Position numbers and translations under genes: made by a program. From NCBI GenBank assembly GCA_946414805.1, contig CAMKPZ010000011.1, forward strand, positions 1-43,958: a DNA stretch of 43,958 nt, in the 5' to 3' direction. Source of the stretch: an uncultured Bacteroidales bacterium. GTDB taxonomy: Bacteria > Bacteroidota > Bacteroidia > Bacteroidales > Paludibacteraceae. Positions 6,430 through 15,918 of the stretch are shown one piece after another. Position 1 is the first letter of the stretch. Every line of letters begins with the position of its first letter. The notes beneath the pieces were generated by a model. It was not told where the DNA came from and ran no database searches. It saw nothing but the letters and a program-made list of their open reading frames with translations.

Positions 6430-7125
6430 TTAGAGCTTTGCACCAAGAGCGTTATACTTAACGCCGTTCTTGATGATAACGAGCTGGCCGTTCTCGAAGG
6501 ACTTGGTTGCCTTGACGGTTGCATTAACATTTTCTACAGCCTGTGTCTCATCGTCAAACGCGAACGCATAGAAGTTAATGCTGTTAACAGGGAAGGTAAT
6601 CGTTACATCGCCTTGCTCAACCGGCAAAGTAATAATCGGATAAACGTTCTTCTGCTGTACACCTCCCTCGCAACTTTCGCAAGTCATTTCAACAGAAATA
6701 GCATCGTCCTCTTTAACAACTTGGTTATACAACTCTTTACCATTCTGCTCAACTACGATGGTACGGTCTGTATCTGCATTTTTACCGGTACGAGCCATGA
6801 TATACAACGTACCCTTGGCATAAGTACTAATCACAAAATTGTAAGAATTAGTGCTAGTAGTTTTACCTCCGGATTTCAAACGTGATTCATATGCCGTGTA
6901 GTTCTCTGCATCGCCAAAATAAGCCTGGTTAAGGTCGATAGCAGCTTTCTGATTAGCATCATTAATTGTCAGGTCGAACAGGTCGCCTTCCCAAGTTTTA
7001 CCATTGGACCATTCACCAGCCGCAACAGCTTCGTTTCCGAAGGTAAGTAACTGACCGTACTCTACTTGTGCGTTAACAGTCATAGCTGCAACAACGGCAG
7101 CAGCGAAGAGGAAAATTTTCTTCAT
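6430..7125 (-). CDS. Small exported protein with probable T9SS C-terminal signal
   Basis: This is a 231-residue protein of unknown function. The start at 7125 gives a clean Sec signal peptide (MKKIFLFAAAVVAAMTVNAQ, cleavage probably after NAQ); an in-frame ATG at 7188 would add 21 residues ahead of it. The mature part looks like a beta-rich domain. The C-terminus FENGQLVIIKNGVKYNALG resembles the short C-terminal modules of secreted Bacteroidales proteins that are associated with type IX secretion. The 2500-residue protein elsewhere in the window ends in a similar way. It has its own promoter (7247-7277) downstream of the GH28 gene, so it may be a separate unit rather than part of the pectin operon. 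Confidence 0.75.
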   Translation of the reverse strand: MKKIFLFAAAVVAAMTVNAQVEYGQLLTFGNEAVAAGEWSNGKTWEGDLFDLTINDANQKAAIDLNQAYFGDAENYTAYESRLKSGGKTTSTNSYNFVISTYAKGTLYIMARTGKNADTDRTIVVEQNGKELYNQVVKEDDAISVEMTCESCEGGVQQKNVYPIITLPVEQGDVTITFPVNSINFYAFAFDDETQAVENVNATVKATKSFENGQLVIIKNGVKYNALGAKL

Positions 7126-7208
7126 GTTTGTTGAGTTTTTAAAGTTAATAATATTGTTAGTTAGTTTTAGTCGAAAGTCGAAAGACAAAAGACCGCCCCT
7201 ACGGGCTC

Positions 7209-7233
7209 AAAGTCATTTTGCTAAATTGACTTT
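7209..7233 (-). other. Leader hairpin in the exported-protein 5' UTR
   Basis: AAAGTCA (7209-7215) and TGACTTT (7227-7233) form a 7-bp stem about 85 nt upstream of the start codon. Its function is unknown. Short GTCGAAA direct repeats follow in the leader. Confidence 0.45.
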
Positions 7234-7246
7234 ACAAAATCCGCTG

Positions 7247-7277
7247 CAAAGGTACTACATTTTTCGGACATATGCAA
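7247..7277 (-). promoter_or_regulatory. Bacteroidota-type promoter for the exported-protein gene
   Basis: Read on the minus strand, the -7 box TACCTTTG (7254 to 7247) lies 20 nt downstream of a TTG (7277-7275). The leader is about 115 nt. A 13-bp inverted repeat abuts the -7 box. Confidence 0.7.
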
Positions 7278-7300
7278 GTACATATTGCCGAAAAATGTAG
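7255..7300. repeat. 13-bp inverted repeat abutting the -7 box (palindrome copy A)
   Basis: The perfect arms CTACATTTTTCGG (7255-7267) and CCGAAAAATGTAG (7288-7300) have a 20-nt loop that contains the -33 element. The outer flanks (GCTGCAAAGGTA on one side, AATTTTTGCA on the other) extend the symmetry imperfectly. It begins 13 nt after the GH28 stop codon, so it could also act as the terminator for that gene. Confidence 0.75.
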
Positions 7301-7313
7301 AATTTTTGCATTT

Positions 7314-8834
7314 TTATTCCGCTGCATCAGGGTCTTTGCCGTTATAGCGGACATTTTTGATCTTCTTATAGTCCGTGATCGGCATCGGTTTGGGGTTGAT
7401 CTGGCAGTTGGTGAAGTTGATGTCTTCGGCATACTCCATCTTGATACCACCCCTGTTACCGATGATCATCACTTGGTCGAAGAGGATATTATGCACCGGT
7501 TTTCCCTTGAGTCCCTGGATATCTACCGCCTGTTTGGAACCGATACAGGTGATATTACGGAAGGTGATATTGGACCAATCGGGGAAGAACGCATTCTTGT
7601 CATCGGAGTCGGTAGCGGAAACACCTGCGCCTTTGTCGGCATAGCCGGAGGAGATGAGGAAAGCGGACTCGCGGATATCCTTCATGATAATATTATAGCA
7701 ATAGATATCCTCGCACCAGCCTCCACGACCGGGAGCAGATTTGAAACGGCAACCGATGTCGGTACCCTCGAAGCGGCAGTCCTTGACTACCAGACGCTGC
7801 ATACCGCCGGAGAACTCGGAACCGATGACGAAACCACCGTGGGCGCGATAGACGGTGTCGTTAGTGATGAGGAAATCGCGTTGCGGACCGGCATCCACGC
7901 CTTTCTGGCCCACGCCGCCCTTCATACAGATACCGTCGTCACCGCAGGAGATATTGCAGTTAACGATAAGCGCCACCTGAATATTTCCGGGGTCCATGGC
8001 ATCACCGTTCTGCGCCCAATGCGGACAGCGGATCGTGACACCGTCGATAATAAGGTTTTGTATGCGCGTAGGCACGAAATGGAATTTCGGGGAGTTGAGC
8101 AGATGCACATTCTCCACGAGGACATTCCTGGAGTCGGTGATATTGACCAGATGCGGACGCATCTTCTCCTGGGTGACCGGATCGGAAGCGATATTAGGCA
8201 CGCCTAACTTCTTATTGAGGTTGAAAGGATACCATACGAGCCATTTCTTGCTATTGCCGTCCGGCTTGGTGACGCCACCCATAGCAAGCACATCGCCCCA
8301 TACATCGCCATCGACCGCCACTACCTCGGGATCCACCACTTTCTTCTGCTTGATCGGACGCCAGTAGATACCCTGGCCATCGATTGTACCATGACCGGTG
8401 ATGGAGACATTCTCCACTTTGGAGCCATAGATCAGCGCGTGGCATTTCTTCGATCCGTCGCGGAGGGTATCGTTCTTCTGGACATAGAGTTCCTTGTTGG
8501 TCGAACCCAGAATCACGGCGTTGTCCGCCAGATGCAGATCCAGATTACTGATCAGTTTGACCGGACCGGTGAGCCATTTTCCATCGGGCACCATGAGGTG
8601 ACCGCCGCCTTGTTTCTTCAGGTGTTTCAGAGCTTTGGCAAAAGCCTCGGTGTTATCCGTAACACCGTCGCCTACTCCGCCGAAATCAGTGATCGTCACC
8701 GTATAATCGGGGATCACCACCGGCTGCACATGCTCCACTGCGCAAGGCAGATCGGTATAGTACTTGTCATAAGGATTTTGCGCCAAAGCGACTACGCTCA
8801 CCAGCGCCAAAACAGAAAGAATCAGTTTTCTCAT
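7314..8834 (-). CDS. GH28 polygalacturonase
   Basis: This exported glycoside hydrolase (506 residues) would hydrolyse alpha-1,4-galacturonan in pectin. It has a signal peptide at about 1-19 (ending ALAQ) and a right-handed beta-helix fold. The GH28 active-site residues are visible: D278 and D281 in NGDAMDP, the pair D299/D300 in SCGDDG, HGG in YRAHGGFVIGSE (about 321-332), and CRFKS near 355 in place of the usual RIK. GH28 also includes rhamnogalacturonases and exo-acting forms, so exact specificity is uncertain. The gene starts 15 nt after the pectate lyase stop and belongs to the same operon as susC and susD. An inverted repeat lies just after its stop. Confidence 0.93.
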   Translation of the reverse strand: MRKLILSVLALVSVVALAQNPYDKYYTDLPCAVEHVQPVVIPDYTVTITDFGGVGDGVTDNTEAFAKALKHLKKQGGGHLMVPDGKWLTGPVKLISNLDLHLADNAVILGSTNKELYVQKNDTLRDGSKKCHALIYGSKVENVSITGHGTIDGQGIYWRPIKQKKVVDPEVVAVDGDVWGDVLAMGGVTKPDGNSKKWLVWYPFNLNKKLGVPNIASDPVTQEKMRPHLVNITDSRNVLVENVHLLNSPKFHFVPTRIQNLIIDGVTIRCPHWAQNGDAMDPGNIQVALIVNCNISCGDDGICMKGGVGQKGVDAGPQRDFLITNDTVYRAHGGFVIGSEFSGGMQRLVVKDCRFEGTDIGCRFKSAPGRGGWCEDIYCYNIIMKDIRESAFLISSGYADKGAGVSATDSDDKNAFFPDWSNITFRNITCIGSKQAVDIQGLKGKPVHNILFDQVMIIGNRGGIKMEYAEDINFTNCQINPKPMPITDYKKIKNVRYNGKDPDAAE

Positions 8835-8849
8835 ATTCTTTTCTTCTAA

Positions 8850-10328
8850 TTAATACAAATGAGCCACAATGGCATTAATATATACTTCCAGATTAGAATA
8901 TCCGTTGACTAAAGTGGAAGTCCGTCCGTCCGAATAACGTTTGGGATTGAGACCGTGTTCTTCCTCCCAACTATCCGGTATTCCGTCTCCATCGGAGTCA
9001 GGAGCTTTCGTTCCTCCATACTCCGGCCATCCACCTGCATCAGACTGCGTATCAATCAATCCGCCTGTAGAACCGTTGGAGCCTTTGCATGTAGAGGTTC
9101 CATTACGGACTTCATTCGCTATGCGGGAATCAATAGCATCGCGAACCAGCGAACAACCGGCTTTAGTCAGAACCGTTTCGCAGGCTTGTTCTGCTGTTTG
9201 CTCATTAGCAAGCATTATCAGTCCGTCAGTCCAGCGGCTTTCGGTCTTGCATTGGGACAACTTAGCCGATTCATCCGGAAATACGCCTTTCCAGTTGTCA
9301 GCAGTAACATCGGAGGAGCCAAACATCACATTGTTTGTCACATAAAACTTTCCCGGTTCTACCGTTCCTCCCGGAGTCTTGCTGCAGTTACCGCATTTGG
9401 TTGTCGGATTCAGCAGGCGGTTCTTCACACCGGATTTCGTAGCCGGACCGGGTTTATAATAGTTATTGACGAAATTGATATGTCTGCCGCCAGCCCCTTT
9501 GGATGCACCTTCTCCGCCGTAAGCGGAATTACCGCCCCAGTTATAAACCACGTTATTTACAAAGTCAATCGGCCCGGCACACTTGGAATCCACGTAGTCA
9601 TGGTCGAAACGGGGATTACGACTGTCGTGATGAGCCAACAGATTGTGGTGGAATGAGGCGTTTTCTCCGCCCCATATTCCACCATAACCGTGACTTCCCT
9701 TGCCATGCACGGAATTCTTGAGCGACTCAGTAATAAAACAATACTGCATCGTGAAATCCGTGTTTCCATAGCAGCTCACACACTCGTCCACCGACCATGA
9801 GCAACTGAGGTGATCCAAGACAACGCCTTTGGAGTCGTTCACCGAGACAGCATCGTATTCCGTATTACTCTCATCCCCTAAACGGATGCGGAGAAACCGG
9901 ATAATCACATTATCCGCTTTCTTGATCTGAATCGGATAATCCGCGATACAAATACCATCTCCCGGGGCAGTCTGGCCTGCAATAGTCAAATTGCCATTCT
10001 CTATCACCAGAGGTTTAACCAGATGAATGACTCCCGCCACTTGGAAAATAATAGTTCGTGCGCCCGCTTCCTCAACCGCATATCGTAGAGAACCGGAATC
10101 CATATACCCTTCCTCATCCAGTTCGTCGGAAAGAGTAGTTACCACATACACCTTGCCGCCCTTTCCTCCGGTTGTATTCATGCCTCCGCCTTCAATCCAA
10201 TTACACGCTGCCACCAGCGTCGGGTCATTGGTTTCCGGCTGCGGGACATCAGGCTGTTCGCTCTGACAACCGAGCGGAAAGAACGCAAGAATCGCGCACC
10301 ATACTATTATTTCCCATTTTTTATTCAT
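8850..10328 (-). CDS. Pectate lyase (PL1 type), lipoprotein
   Basis: This 492-residue lyase would cleave homogalacturonan by beta-elimination. The start at 10328 gives a lipoprotein signal with the lipobox FPLGC (Cys21), so the enzyme is probably anchored in a membrane, likely at the cell surface. The beta-helix region holds VSVNDSKGVVLDHLSCSWS (about 160-178) and HHNLLAHHDSRNPRFD (about 230-245), typical of PL1 enzymes in Bacteroidota SusCD loci. A calcium-binding thrombospondin type 3-like segment, DSDGDGIPDSWEEEHGLNP, sits near the C-terminus. The ATG overlaps the susD stop by 8 nt, so translation is probably coupled. An upstream in-frame ATG at 10340 is less likely because it precedes the signal peptide. 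Confidence 0.92.
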   Translation of the reverse strand: MNKKWEIIVWCAILAFFPLGCQSEQPDVPQPETNDPTLVAACNWIEGGGMNTTGGKGGKVYVVTTLSDELDEEGYMDSGSLRYAVEEAGARTIIFQVAGVIHLVKPLVIENGNLTIAGQTAPGDGICIADYPIQIKKADNVIIRFLRIRLGDESNTEYDAVSVNDSKGVVLDHLSCSWSVDECVSCYGNTDFTMQYCFITESLKNSVHGKGSHGYGGIWGGENASFHHNLLAHHDSRNPRFDHDYVDSKCAGPIDFVNNVVYNWGGNSAYGGEGASKGAGGRHINFVNNYYKPGPATKSGVKNRLLNPTTKCGNCSKTPGGTVEPGKFYVTNNVMFGSSDVTADNWKGVFPDESAKLSQCKTESRWTDGLIMLANEQTAEQACETVLTKAGCSLVRDAIDSRIANEVRNGTSTCKGSNGSTGGLIDTQSDAGGWPEYGGTKAPDSDGDGIPDSWEEEHGLNPKRYSDGRTSTLVNGYSNLEVYINAIVAHLY

Positions 10329-12321
10329 TGGGATAACCATAATCGTTCCACAATGTAGTCGGAGACGCCTTCACGTTAACACCCCAAATAGGCCAATACT
10401 GACGAGAATCCAGATTCTCTTCCGCGCTATATACCACATAGTTGGAAGCATCCAACAACCAGTCTTTTGAGTCTGAATAATAGAGGTTCTTTTTCAACCA
10501 ACCATTCTTGCTGTCATAGAAAGAGGGACAAGTTGTTTCCCCGATATTCAAACCATACATACTATCTATCACGTATGCTTCGAACGGAGTAGTGACTTTT
10601 TTATACTTATAGTATAATGTATCGCCGATATTTTCTGCCTGGCGACCGGAAGGTCTTGCTATCAAGCGGATATATTCAGTAGCGGATTTCACCTTGTCAC
10701 GCAGTTGCCCCCAACGCATCAGATCCCATTTACGGATATACTCGCCGGCAAACTCTTTGGCACGCTCCAGTTGGATGTCCTCCATCGTCAGAGCCCCTAA
10801 TTCGGTTACACCTGCGCGCCTGCGTACCTTATTAAACTCTGCCAGAGGGTTTAATGTAGTTGTATTAGCCGGAGCGTCACCACCGATACCTCCGATAGAG
10901 GCCTCAGCAAACATCAGCAATACATCCGAATAACGAAGGATCGGGAAATCCACGCCATCATCCGTTCCTACCAATTCGCGGCCGGATGCCATCCACTCAA
11001 AACGATATTTGCCACAGTAGAATGCATCAATAGCATCCGCTTTCTGATACAAACATCTCTCGGTGGAATCCTTACCCAAGAAAGCAATCACACGTGCAGA
11101 GTCATTCTTTACTGCACTGTTTCCGTTATCATAATACCACTGGAAAGGTACAACTGTTACCTCGCGACGCTTATCCTCTTTGTCAAATTGGTAATACAGC
11201 CACGGGGTAATTGTAATATGTCCGTTCGAAGAACCGCCATTACCATAACCGGGCAGATGACCGGCTACAGAACCGGCTCCGGAGGTTGAATTAGACGGCA
11301 GTTTCGGAGCATTGTAATTCAGCACCTGACCACGAGCACCGTTTAAGAAAGGAATTACCCAGATGTGCTCCATTGCAGTATATTTCTTCTCATCGGAACA
11401 AATCTGCTTGAACGGAGCCTCAAAATCATCTGCCAATTTGTAATCTTCATTCTTAATAATCTCCGCACATGCCTCCAATGCTTCTTTATATACCTCCTGA
11501 CGCTTAGCAGCATCATCAATATTGAACTTGATAGAGAAGGAGGAAGTTCCGCCTACTACAAGTTGATCCGGTCTTGCAGCCTTTCCGGCATACATCAGAT
11601 CAGCTCTGGCCAACAAAGCCAATGCAGCAGCGCGGCTCGGGCGGCCTACATTATCAGCGGCCATAGTAACAGGGATCTCTGCCGACCAGGGCATATACTC
11701 TGCGGCCTTCTTCAAGTCTATACGCAACTGCTCGTAGATAACATTACGATCCGTTTTGGGAATATCCAAACCGTTTTTATCTTTTTTCAAAGACACGAAA
11801 CGTGCGGGCACATCGCCCCAAATCTTGACCATCTCCAAATAAGCGAATGAACGAAGGAAATATGCTTCACCAAGGTAGTAGCGCATCACTGCATAATCCT
11901 CGTCTTTAGGATCATTATAACAGCTGAACTCCTCAATACCCTCAATGATATTATTCGAACGCTCAATCGCAGAATTCAGATATGACCAAATATCAGAACC
12001 ATTGGTGGAGGAAACCGACTTATGGTTGATTTTCAGATTATAGGTCATCAGTTCATCATCCGGAGCAGACGAGGAAGAAGATTTGGTACTATGCTCAATA
12101 TCCGTATTCATGCCGATATATCCGCATGCAATACGGTTACGATAGGAGTTGTTCTCTCCAAACAACTCATATACACCCTGAATGGCTTGTTCTGTACGAA
12201 CCGGGCTATTGAAAACTTCACTCGCGTCCAGCGTAGAAACCGAAGAAGTCTCAAAGAAATCACAGCCGGTTAATAAAATCGTGACAGCAGAAAAAACCGC
12301 AATATACAATTTGCTTTTCAT
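10321..12321 (-). CDS. SusD/RagB family nutrient-binding lipoprotein
   Basis: This is the surface glycan-binding lid that pairs with the SusC transporter. The product has 666 residues, in the upper range for the family. The lipobox is LLTGC with Cys20. The N-terminal TPR-rich SusD fold follows, with EQAIQGVYELFGEN near 46-60 and RYYLGEAYFLRSFAYLEMVKIWGD near 145-170. The C-terminal RagB/SusD segment includes DFPILRYSDVLLMFAEA and EFAGEYIRKWDLMRWGQ. It is 18 nt after susC, in the usual susC-susD order. The downstream lyase and GH28 genes suggest that the bound ligand is a pectic oligosaccharide, which is an inference from context. Confidence 0.95.
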   Translation of the reverse strand: MKSKLYIAVFSAVTILLTGCDFFETSSVSTLDASEVFNSPVRTEQAIQGVYELFGENNSYRNRIACGYIGMNTDIEHSTKSSSSSAPDDELMTYNLKINHKSVSSTNGSDIWSYLNSAIERSNNIIEGIEEFSCYNDPKDEDYAVMRYYLGEAYFLRSFAYLEMVKIWGDVPARFVSLKKDKNGLDIPKTDRNVIYEQLRIDLKKAAEYMPWSAEIPVTMAADNVGRPSRAAALALLARADLMYAGKAARPDQLVVGGTSSFSIKFNIDDAAKRQEVYKEALEACAEIIKNEDYKLADDFEAPFKQICSDEKKYTAMEHIWVIPFLNGARGQVLNYNAPKLPSNSTSGAGSVAGHLPGYGNGGSSNGHITITPWLYYQFDKEDKRREVTVVPFQWYYDNGNSAVKNDSARVIAFLGKDSTERCLYQKADAIDAFYCGKYRFEWMASGRELVGTDDGVDFPILRYSDVLLMFAEASIGGIGGDAPANTTTLNPLAEFNKVRRRAGVTELGALTMEDIQLERAKEFAGEYIRKWDLMRWGQLRDKVKSATEYIRLIARPSGRQAENIGDTLYYKYKKVTTPFEAYVIDSMYGLNIGETTCPSFYDSKNGWLKKNLYYSDSKDWLLDASNYVVYSAEENLDSRQYWPIWGVNVKASPTTLWNDYGYPNE

Positions 12322-12339
12322 ATCTGTTAAATTTTAATA

Positions 12340-15300
12340 TTATTCAAAAGAAAGATTTATACCAAAGTTAAATCCTCTGCTCTTCGGGAATGCTCCATAG
12401 TCAACGCCAATAGCCAAAGGACTGATTTTTGTACGTGTGCTGACTTCCGGATCCAAACCGCTATATTTGGTCGCACAGAACAGGTTCGAAGCGGAGAAGA
12501 AGATACGCAGCGTAGAGATGTGTGCTTTCTTGGTCCACTTGTTTGCCAAAGTGTAACCGATATTCAACGATGCCAAACGAAGGAAGGATGCATCCTCAAC
12601 ATACTTGTCAGTCAATACAGTAGTTGTCTCCGAATACGGGTTTGCTACCGTTTTGCCTTCATTGGCTTCTGCCAACTGCGAAGCAAGAGCTGCGTAATTA
12701 TCACCGGATACCACATTCTTCACTGCTGTTGCACCTGCCGGGATGTAGCCAAACTCCCCCGCTTCGTTCATTGCGAACAACGAGTATCGTTTGTCATACG
12801 CTACCGAGTTAAGCAAGTTACGACCTTTGGTCGAAGAACACATCGTTGTATAATCCAAACCGGACAGGTTTGCCACATCGTTTCCAACCGAATAGGTAAA
12901 GTTAGCCGCAAAATCCACCTTACCCCAGTTCTCAGAACCGACATACCATCCAATGTTAAAACCACCATTGACAGTCGGCATTGCATTACCGATCTTCACC
13001 ATCTGGTAGTCGTCCATCACGCCGTCGCCGTTGGTATCTTTATTCTTCTCAATCTTGGTCATACCGGGGTACGCGTTACCAAGAGGAGTGGATATCTGAT
13101 TTCCGTCTGCATCCAGCCACTGATCTTTTGCCTTATTGTAAGATGCGAAATCATCCGGAGTAAAGATGCCATTGGTTTTATAACCATAGATATTGCCCAC
13201 AGACTCACCCGGTTTAACCATGTACTCGTATGTCTGTGCGTAATAGTTAGAGAAGCACTTTGACGAAATCTTATATTCATCCAATCCACCCAGACTGGTT
13301 ACTGTATTACGGTTGAAAGACAAGTTGGCATCTACGGTGAGTCCATAGCTCAAACTCTTAGACTGATGATCCAGAATAACGCCCTTGATAGAGAAATCAA
13401 TACCCTTGTTATCGGTAGCGCCAATATTGCGATACTGATAATTATAACCGCCGGTAGCCAACTCATATTTCAGAATCAGGTCCTTCGTGTTATTCCAATA
13501 CAGATCGATTGCTCCGCTTAAACGCTCGTTGAAGAAACCATAATCGATACCGAAATCACGAGTCAGAGTAGTCTCCCATGTTAAATCAGAGTTGGCTGCA
13601 ATCAGTTCCGTTTCCGAAGAACTACCGTTCTTGCCATCGATCAAAACGACCGATGCGCCATCCATGAAAATCTTATTGTTATCACTCAGATAGGCCGAGT
13701 TCAAATAACCGAGAGGCACATTGTTGTTTCCTACGGAACCCACACTCAAGCGGAATTTAAAGTTACTCATCACATCTTGTGCCGGCTCCATGAAATCCTC
13801 ATCAATCATACGCCATGCAATAGCAGCAGAGGGGAAGACACCCCATTGGTGTCCTTTTGAGAAACGGGTAGAACCATCAGCACGGAAGGTTGCCGTTACA
13901 TAGTAACGCCCCTTATAGTTATAGTTCGCACGTGCAAACACGGAAAGCATGTTATCGTTCGGCGCGTCATAACTCTGTACGGTAGCCACCGGCGATTGAC
14001 CCATCATCTGGAATACTTGTTTACCGGTCAGAGTCGGATCGAATCCAAAGCCCGAACTGGTACGCAGTCTCTCGCGAGTAATCGTTTGCTCCTCACCGAT
14101 CAAAATACTGAAGTCATGAGCATTATGCCATTTATTTGCATACTCGAAGGTATTGGTCTCTTTCAACTTCGTGAATTTGTCATCCGTTGCGATGCCATGA
14201 CCATAGCCGGGCTTTCCGTCCATCTTGGTAAAACCGGTTCCCTTGATAGAATATTGAGTCGATGCGCCATAATAACGATCCTTGGCAATATCGCGGTTCT
14301 CATAATTCAATTCGGCTTTTACCGTAAAATGCTTCAGGAACTTATACTGGATGTAACCGCTCAAAGTCAGTTTGTTATCCGTCTTCTGACTATAGTTATC
14401 GTCAATAGCGATCTTCGGAGGATAAATATTTCCGAAATCATCATCATCGTCTTGCGGCAAAATGACTTCCAGCGGAGTATACGCTACGGCATTACGCAGA
14501 CGCGTCTCGGATTTAGAACCCGAATCTTCAGCCGAGTTGGTTCCCGAACCCAACACATTGGTATTGGTGAAACGTGTAGTAACGCCGATTGTCATTCCCT
14601 TAATCGGTTGGAATTTCGTCTTTAACGAGAGATTGTTACGGCTATAGTTCGAGCCATACATAATACTATGGTCATCAATACGGTTGTAGGAGAAAGTGAA
14701 GTTGGCTTTCTTCAGGCCTCCGGAAACCGAGAATGCATGATTTGAATATAAACCGCGGGAGAAAATCTCATCCTGATAATTATGATAAGGCTGTCCGTTC
14801 CAGTAATCTACGATTTCCTTAAATGTAGAGCGGGAAGCGGTACCGATATTATCATCGTAGTTCGGATCCAGATATGCATAGAAACGTGAGTTCATAGCGC
14901 TTTCTGCATTACGGGTACTCATGTAGTTGTACTCGTATTGCATTTTCAAGAAATCCTCCGTATTCATTACATCATATTTCTTAGCTATTTCACGCCATCC
15001 CATATATCCGGTATAGTCCACGCGGAAAGCCATTTTCTCTTCGCCGCCTTCCGCCTCCTTTGTCGTAATGATGATTACGCCGTTAGCACCCTGCGCACCG
15101 TAAATAGCAGTGGCGGCTGCATCCTTCAACACATCCATAGACTGAATATCGCTCGGCGAAATATCAGAAATAGAACTTACCGGAAAACCGTCTACGATGT
15201 ACAACGGTTCACTGCTTTGTGTCAAAGACGATCCGCCACGGACGCGGATTTGGATATCTGCGTCAGGGCTGCCCTCACTGGTAGTCACCTGCACACCTGA

Positions 15301-15741
15301 CAACTTACCCTGCAGCGCTTCTGCTGCACTTGTCACAGGAATGTCCTTCAACTGGTCTGCGCCTACAGAAGATACAGAGGTCACCAAGTCGCGTTTCTTG
15401 GTCGTGCCGTAACCCGTTACGACTACCTCCTCAAGCACCTCGCTGTTCTCGCTCAGTACAACATTCATTACATTACCTGTGATGTTCAACTCCTGCGTCT
15501 TCATTCCGATGTAAGAGAAAACAAGCACCTTGGCGTCATCCGGCACATCGAGGGTATAATTACCGTCGAAATCCGTCACTGTACCGATAGTGGTACCTTT
15601 CACAACCACAGAGGCCGAGATAATCGTCTCGCCGGTCTGGTCTTTTACCGTTCCGTTAATCACACGAGCCTGAACAGCCATGCCCATCAAGAGCATTGCA
15701 GACAGCATCATGGTACGAAACACACTGAAATTCAGTTTCAT
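12340..15741 (-). CDS. SusC/RagA family TonB-linked outer membrane transporter
   Basis: This is a 1133-residue TonB-dependent beta-barrel importer for oligosaccharides. It has a signal peptide at about 1-25 (ending VQA), then a carboxypeptidase-regulatory-like domain (about 28-105; VINGTVKDQTGETIISASV and FDGNYTL), then the TonB box region and plug (EEVVVTGYGTTKKRDLV, then VRGGSSLTQSSEPLYIVDG and AATAIYGAQGANGVIIITTK). The rest is barrel, ending in a terminal Phe-Glu (NFGINLSFE). There is no N-terminal STN signalling domain, so it is not expected to drive an ECF sigma/anti-sigma pair. No regulator of this locus (HTCS, ECF sigma) lies in the window. First gene of the locus. Confidence 0.96.
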   Translation of the reverse strand: MKLNFSVFRTMMLSAMLLMGMAVQARVINGTVKDQTGETIISASVVVKGTTIGTVTDFDGNYTLDVPDDAKVLVFSYIGMKTQELNITGNVMNVVLSENSEVLEEVVVTGYGTTKKRDLVTSVSSVGADQLKDIPVTSAAEALQGKLSGVQVTTSEGSPDADIQIRVRGGSSLTQSSEPLYIVDGFPVSSISDISPSDIQSMDVLKDAAATAIYGAQGANGVIIITTKEAEGGEEKMAFRVDYTGYMGWREIAKKYDVMNTEDFLKMQYEYNYMSTRNAESAMNSRFYAYLDPNYDDNIGTASRSTFKEIVDYWNGQPYHNYQDEIFSRGLYSNHAFSVSGGLKKANFTFSYNRIDDHSIMYGSNYSRNNLSLKTKFQPIKGMTIGVTTRFTNTNVLGSGTNSAEDSGSKSETRLRNAVAYTPLEVILPQDDDDDFGNIYPPKIAIDDNYSQKTDNKLTLSGYIQYKFLKHFTVKAELNYENRDIAKDRYYGASTQYSIKGTGFTKMDGKPGYGHGIATDDKFTKLKETNTFEYANKWHNAHDFSILIGEEQTITRERLRTSSGFGFDPTLTGKQVFQMMGQSPVATVQSYDAPNDNMLSVFARANYNYKGRYYVTATFRADGSTRFSKGHQWGVFPSAAIAWRMIDEDFMEPAQDVMSNFKFRLSVGSVGNNNVPLGYLNSAYLSDNNKIFMDGASVVLIDGKNGSSSETELIAANSDLTWETTLTRDFGIDYGFFNERLSGAIDLYWNNTKDLILKYELATGGYNYQYRNIGATDNKGIDFSIKGVILDHQSKSLSYGLTVDANLSFNRNTVTSLGGLDEYKISSKCFSNYYAQTYEYMVKPGESVGNIYGYKTNGIFTPDDFASYNKAKDQWLDADGNQISTPLGNAYPGMTKIEKNKDTNGDGVMDDYQMVKIGNAMPTVNGGFNIGWYVGSENWGKVDFAANFTYSVGNDVANLSGLDYTTMCSSTKGRNLLNSVAYDKRYSLFAMNEAGEFGYIPAGATAVKNVVSGDNYAALASQLAEANEGKTVANPYSETTTVLTDKYVEDASFLRLASLNIGYTLANKWTKKAHISTLRIFFSASNLFCATKYSGLDPEVSTRTKISPLAIGVDYGAFPKSRGFNFGINLSFE

Positions 15742-15834
15742 AAAGAGAATTTGGTTTGTGTTGATATTAATAAAAAGTTAAATTGTTGGGTTCTTCTTTG
15801 CTTTCGCGCGTGTGCGCAAAAGCCAATTCGGCTG

Positions 15835-15862
15835 CAAAAGTACAAAAAAATCACCTTTGCAA
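15835..15862 (-). promoter_or_regulatory. Candidate promoter for the pectin locus
   Basis: The minus-strand -7-like box TACTTTTG is at 15842 to 15835, about 95 nt before the susC start. The nearest TTG upstream (15862-15860) leaves only a 17-nt spacer, so the -33 element is weak. The gap 15742-15918 holds nothing else that I can support as a gene. Confidence 0.45.
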
Positions 15863-15918
15863 TGTGGAAAAATTGACGGAAATAGTATCTGTACACTATT
15901 TTTTGCCAACTCAACTTG

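Noticed and set aside
7255..7300. Invertible promoter (phase-variation switch)
   Set aside because: Inverted repeats flank only 20 nt (7 nt in the second copy), too short for a typical invertible promoter segment, and no recombinase gene is nearby.
7272..8207. A 311-codon plus-strand frame opposite the GH28 gene
   Set aside because: It is antisense to a gene with intact catalytic motifs, and its own sequence has no family resemblance.
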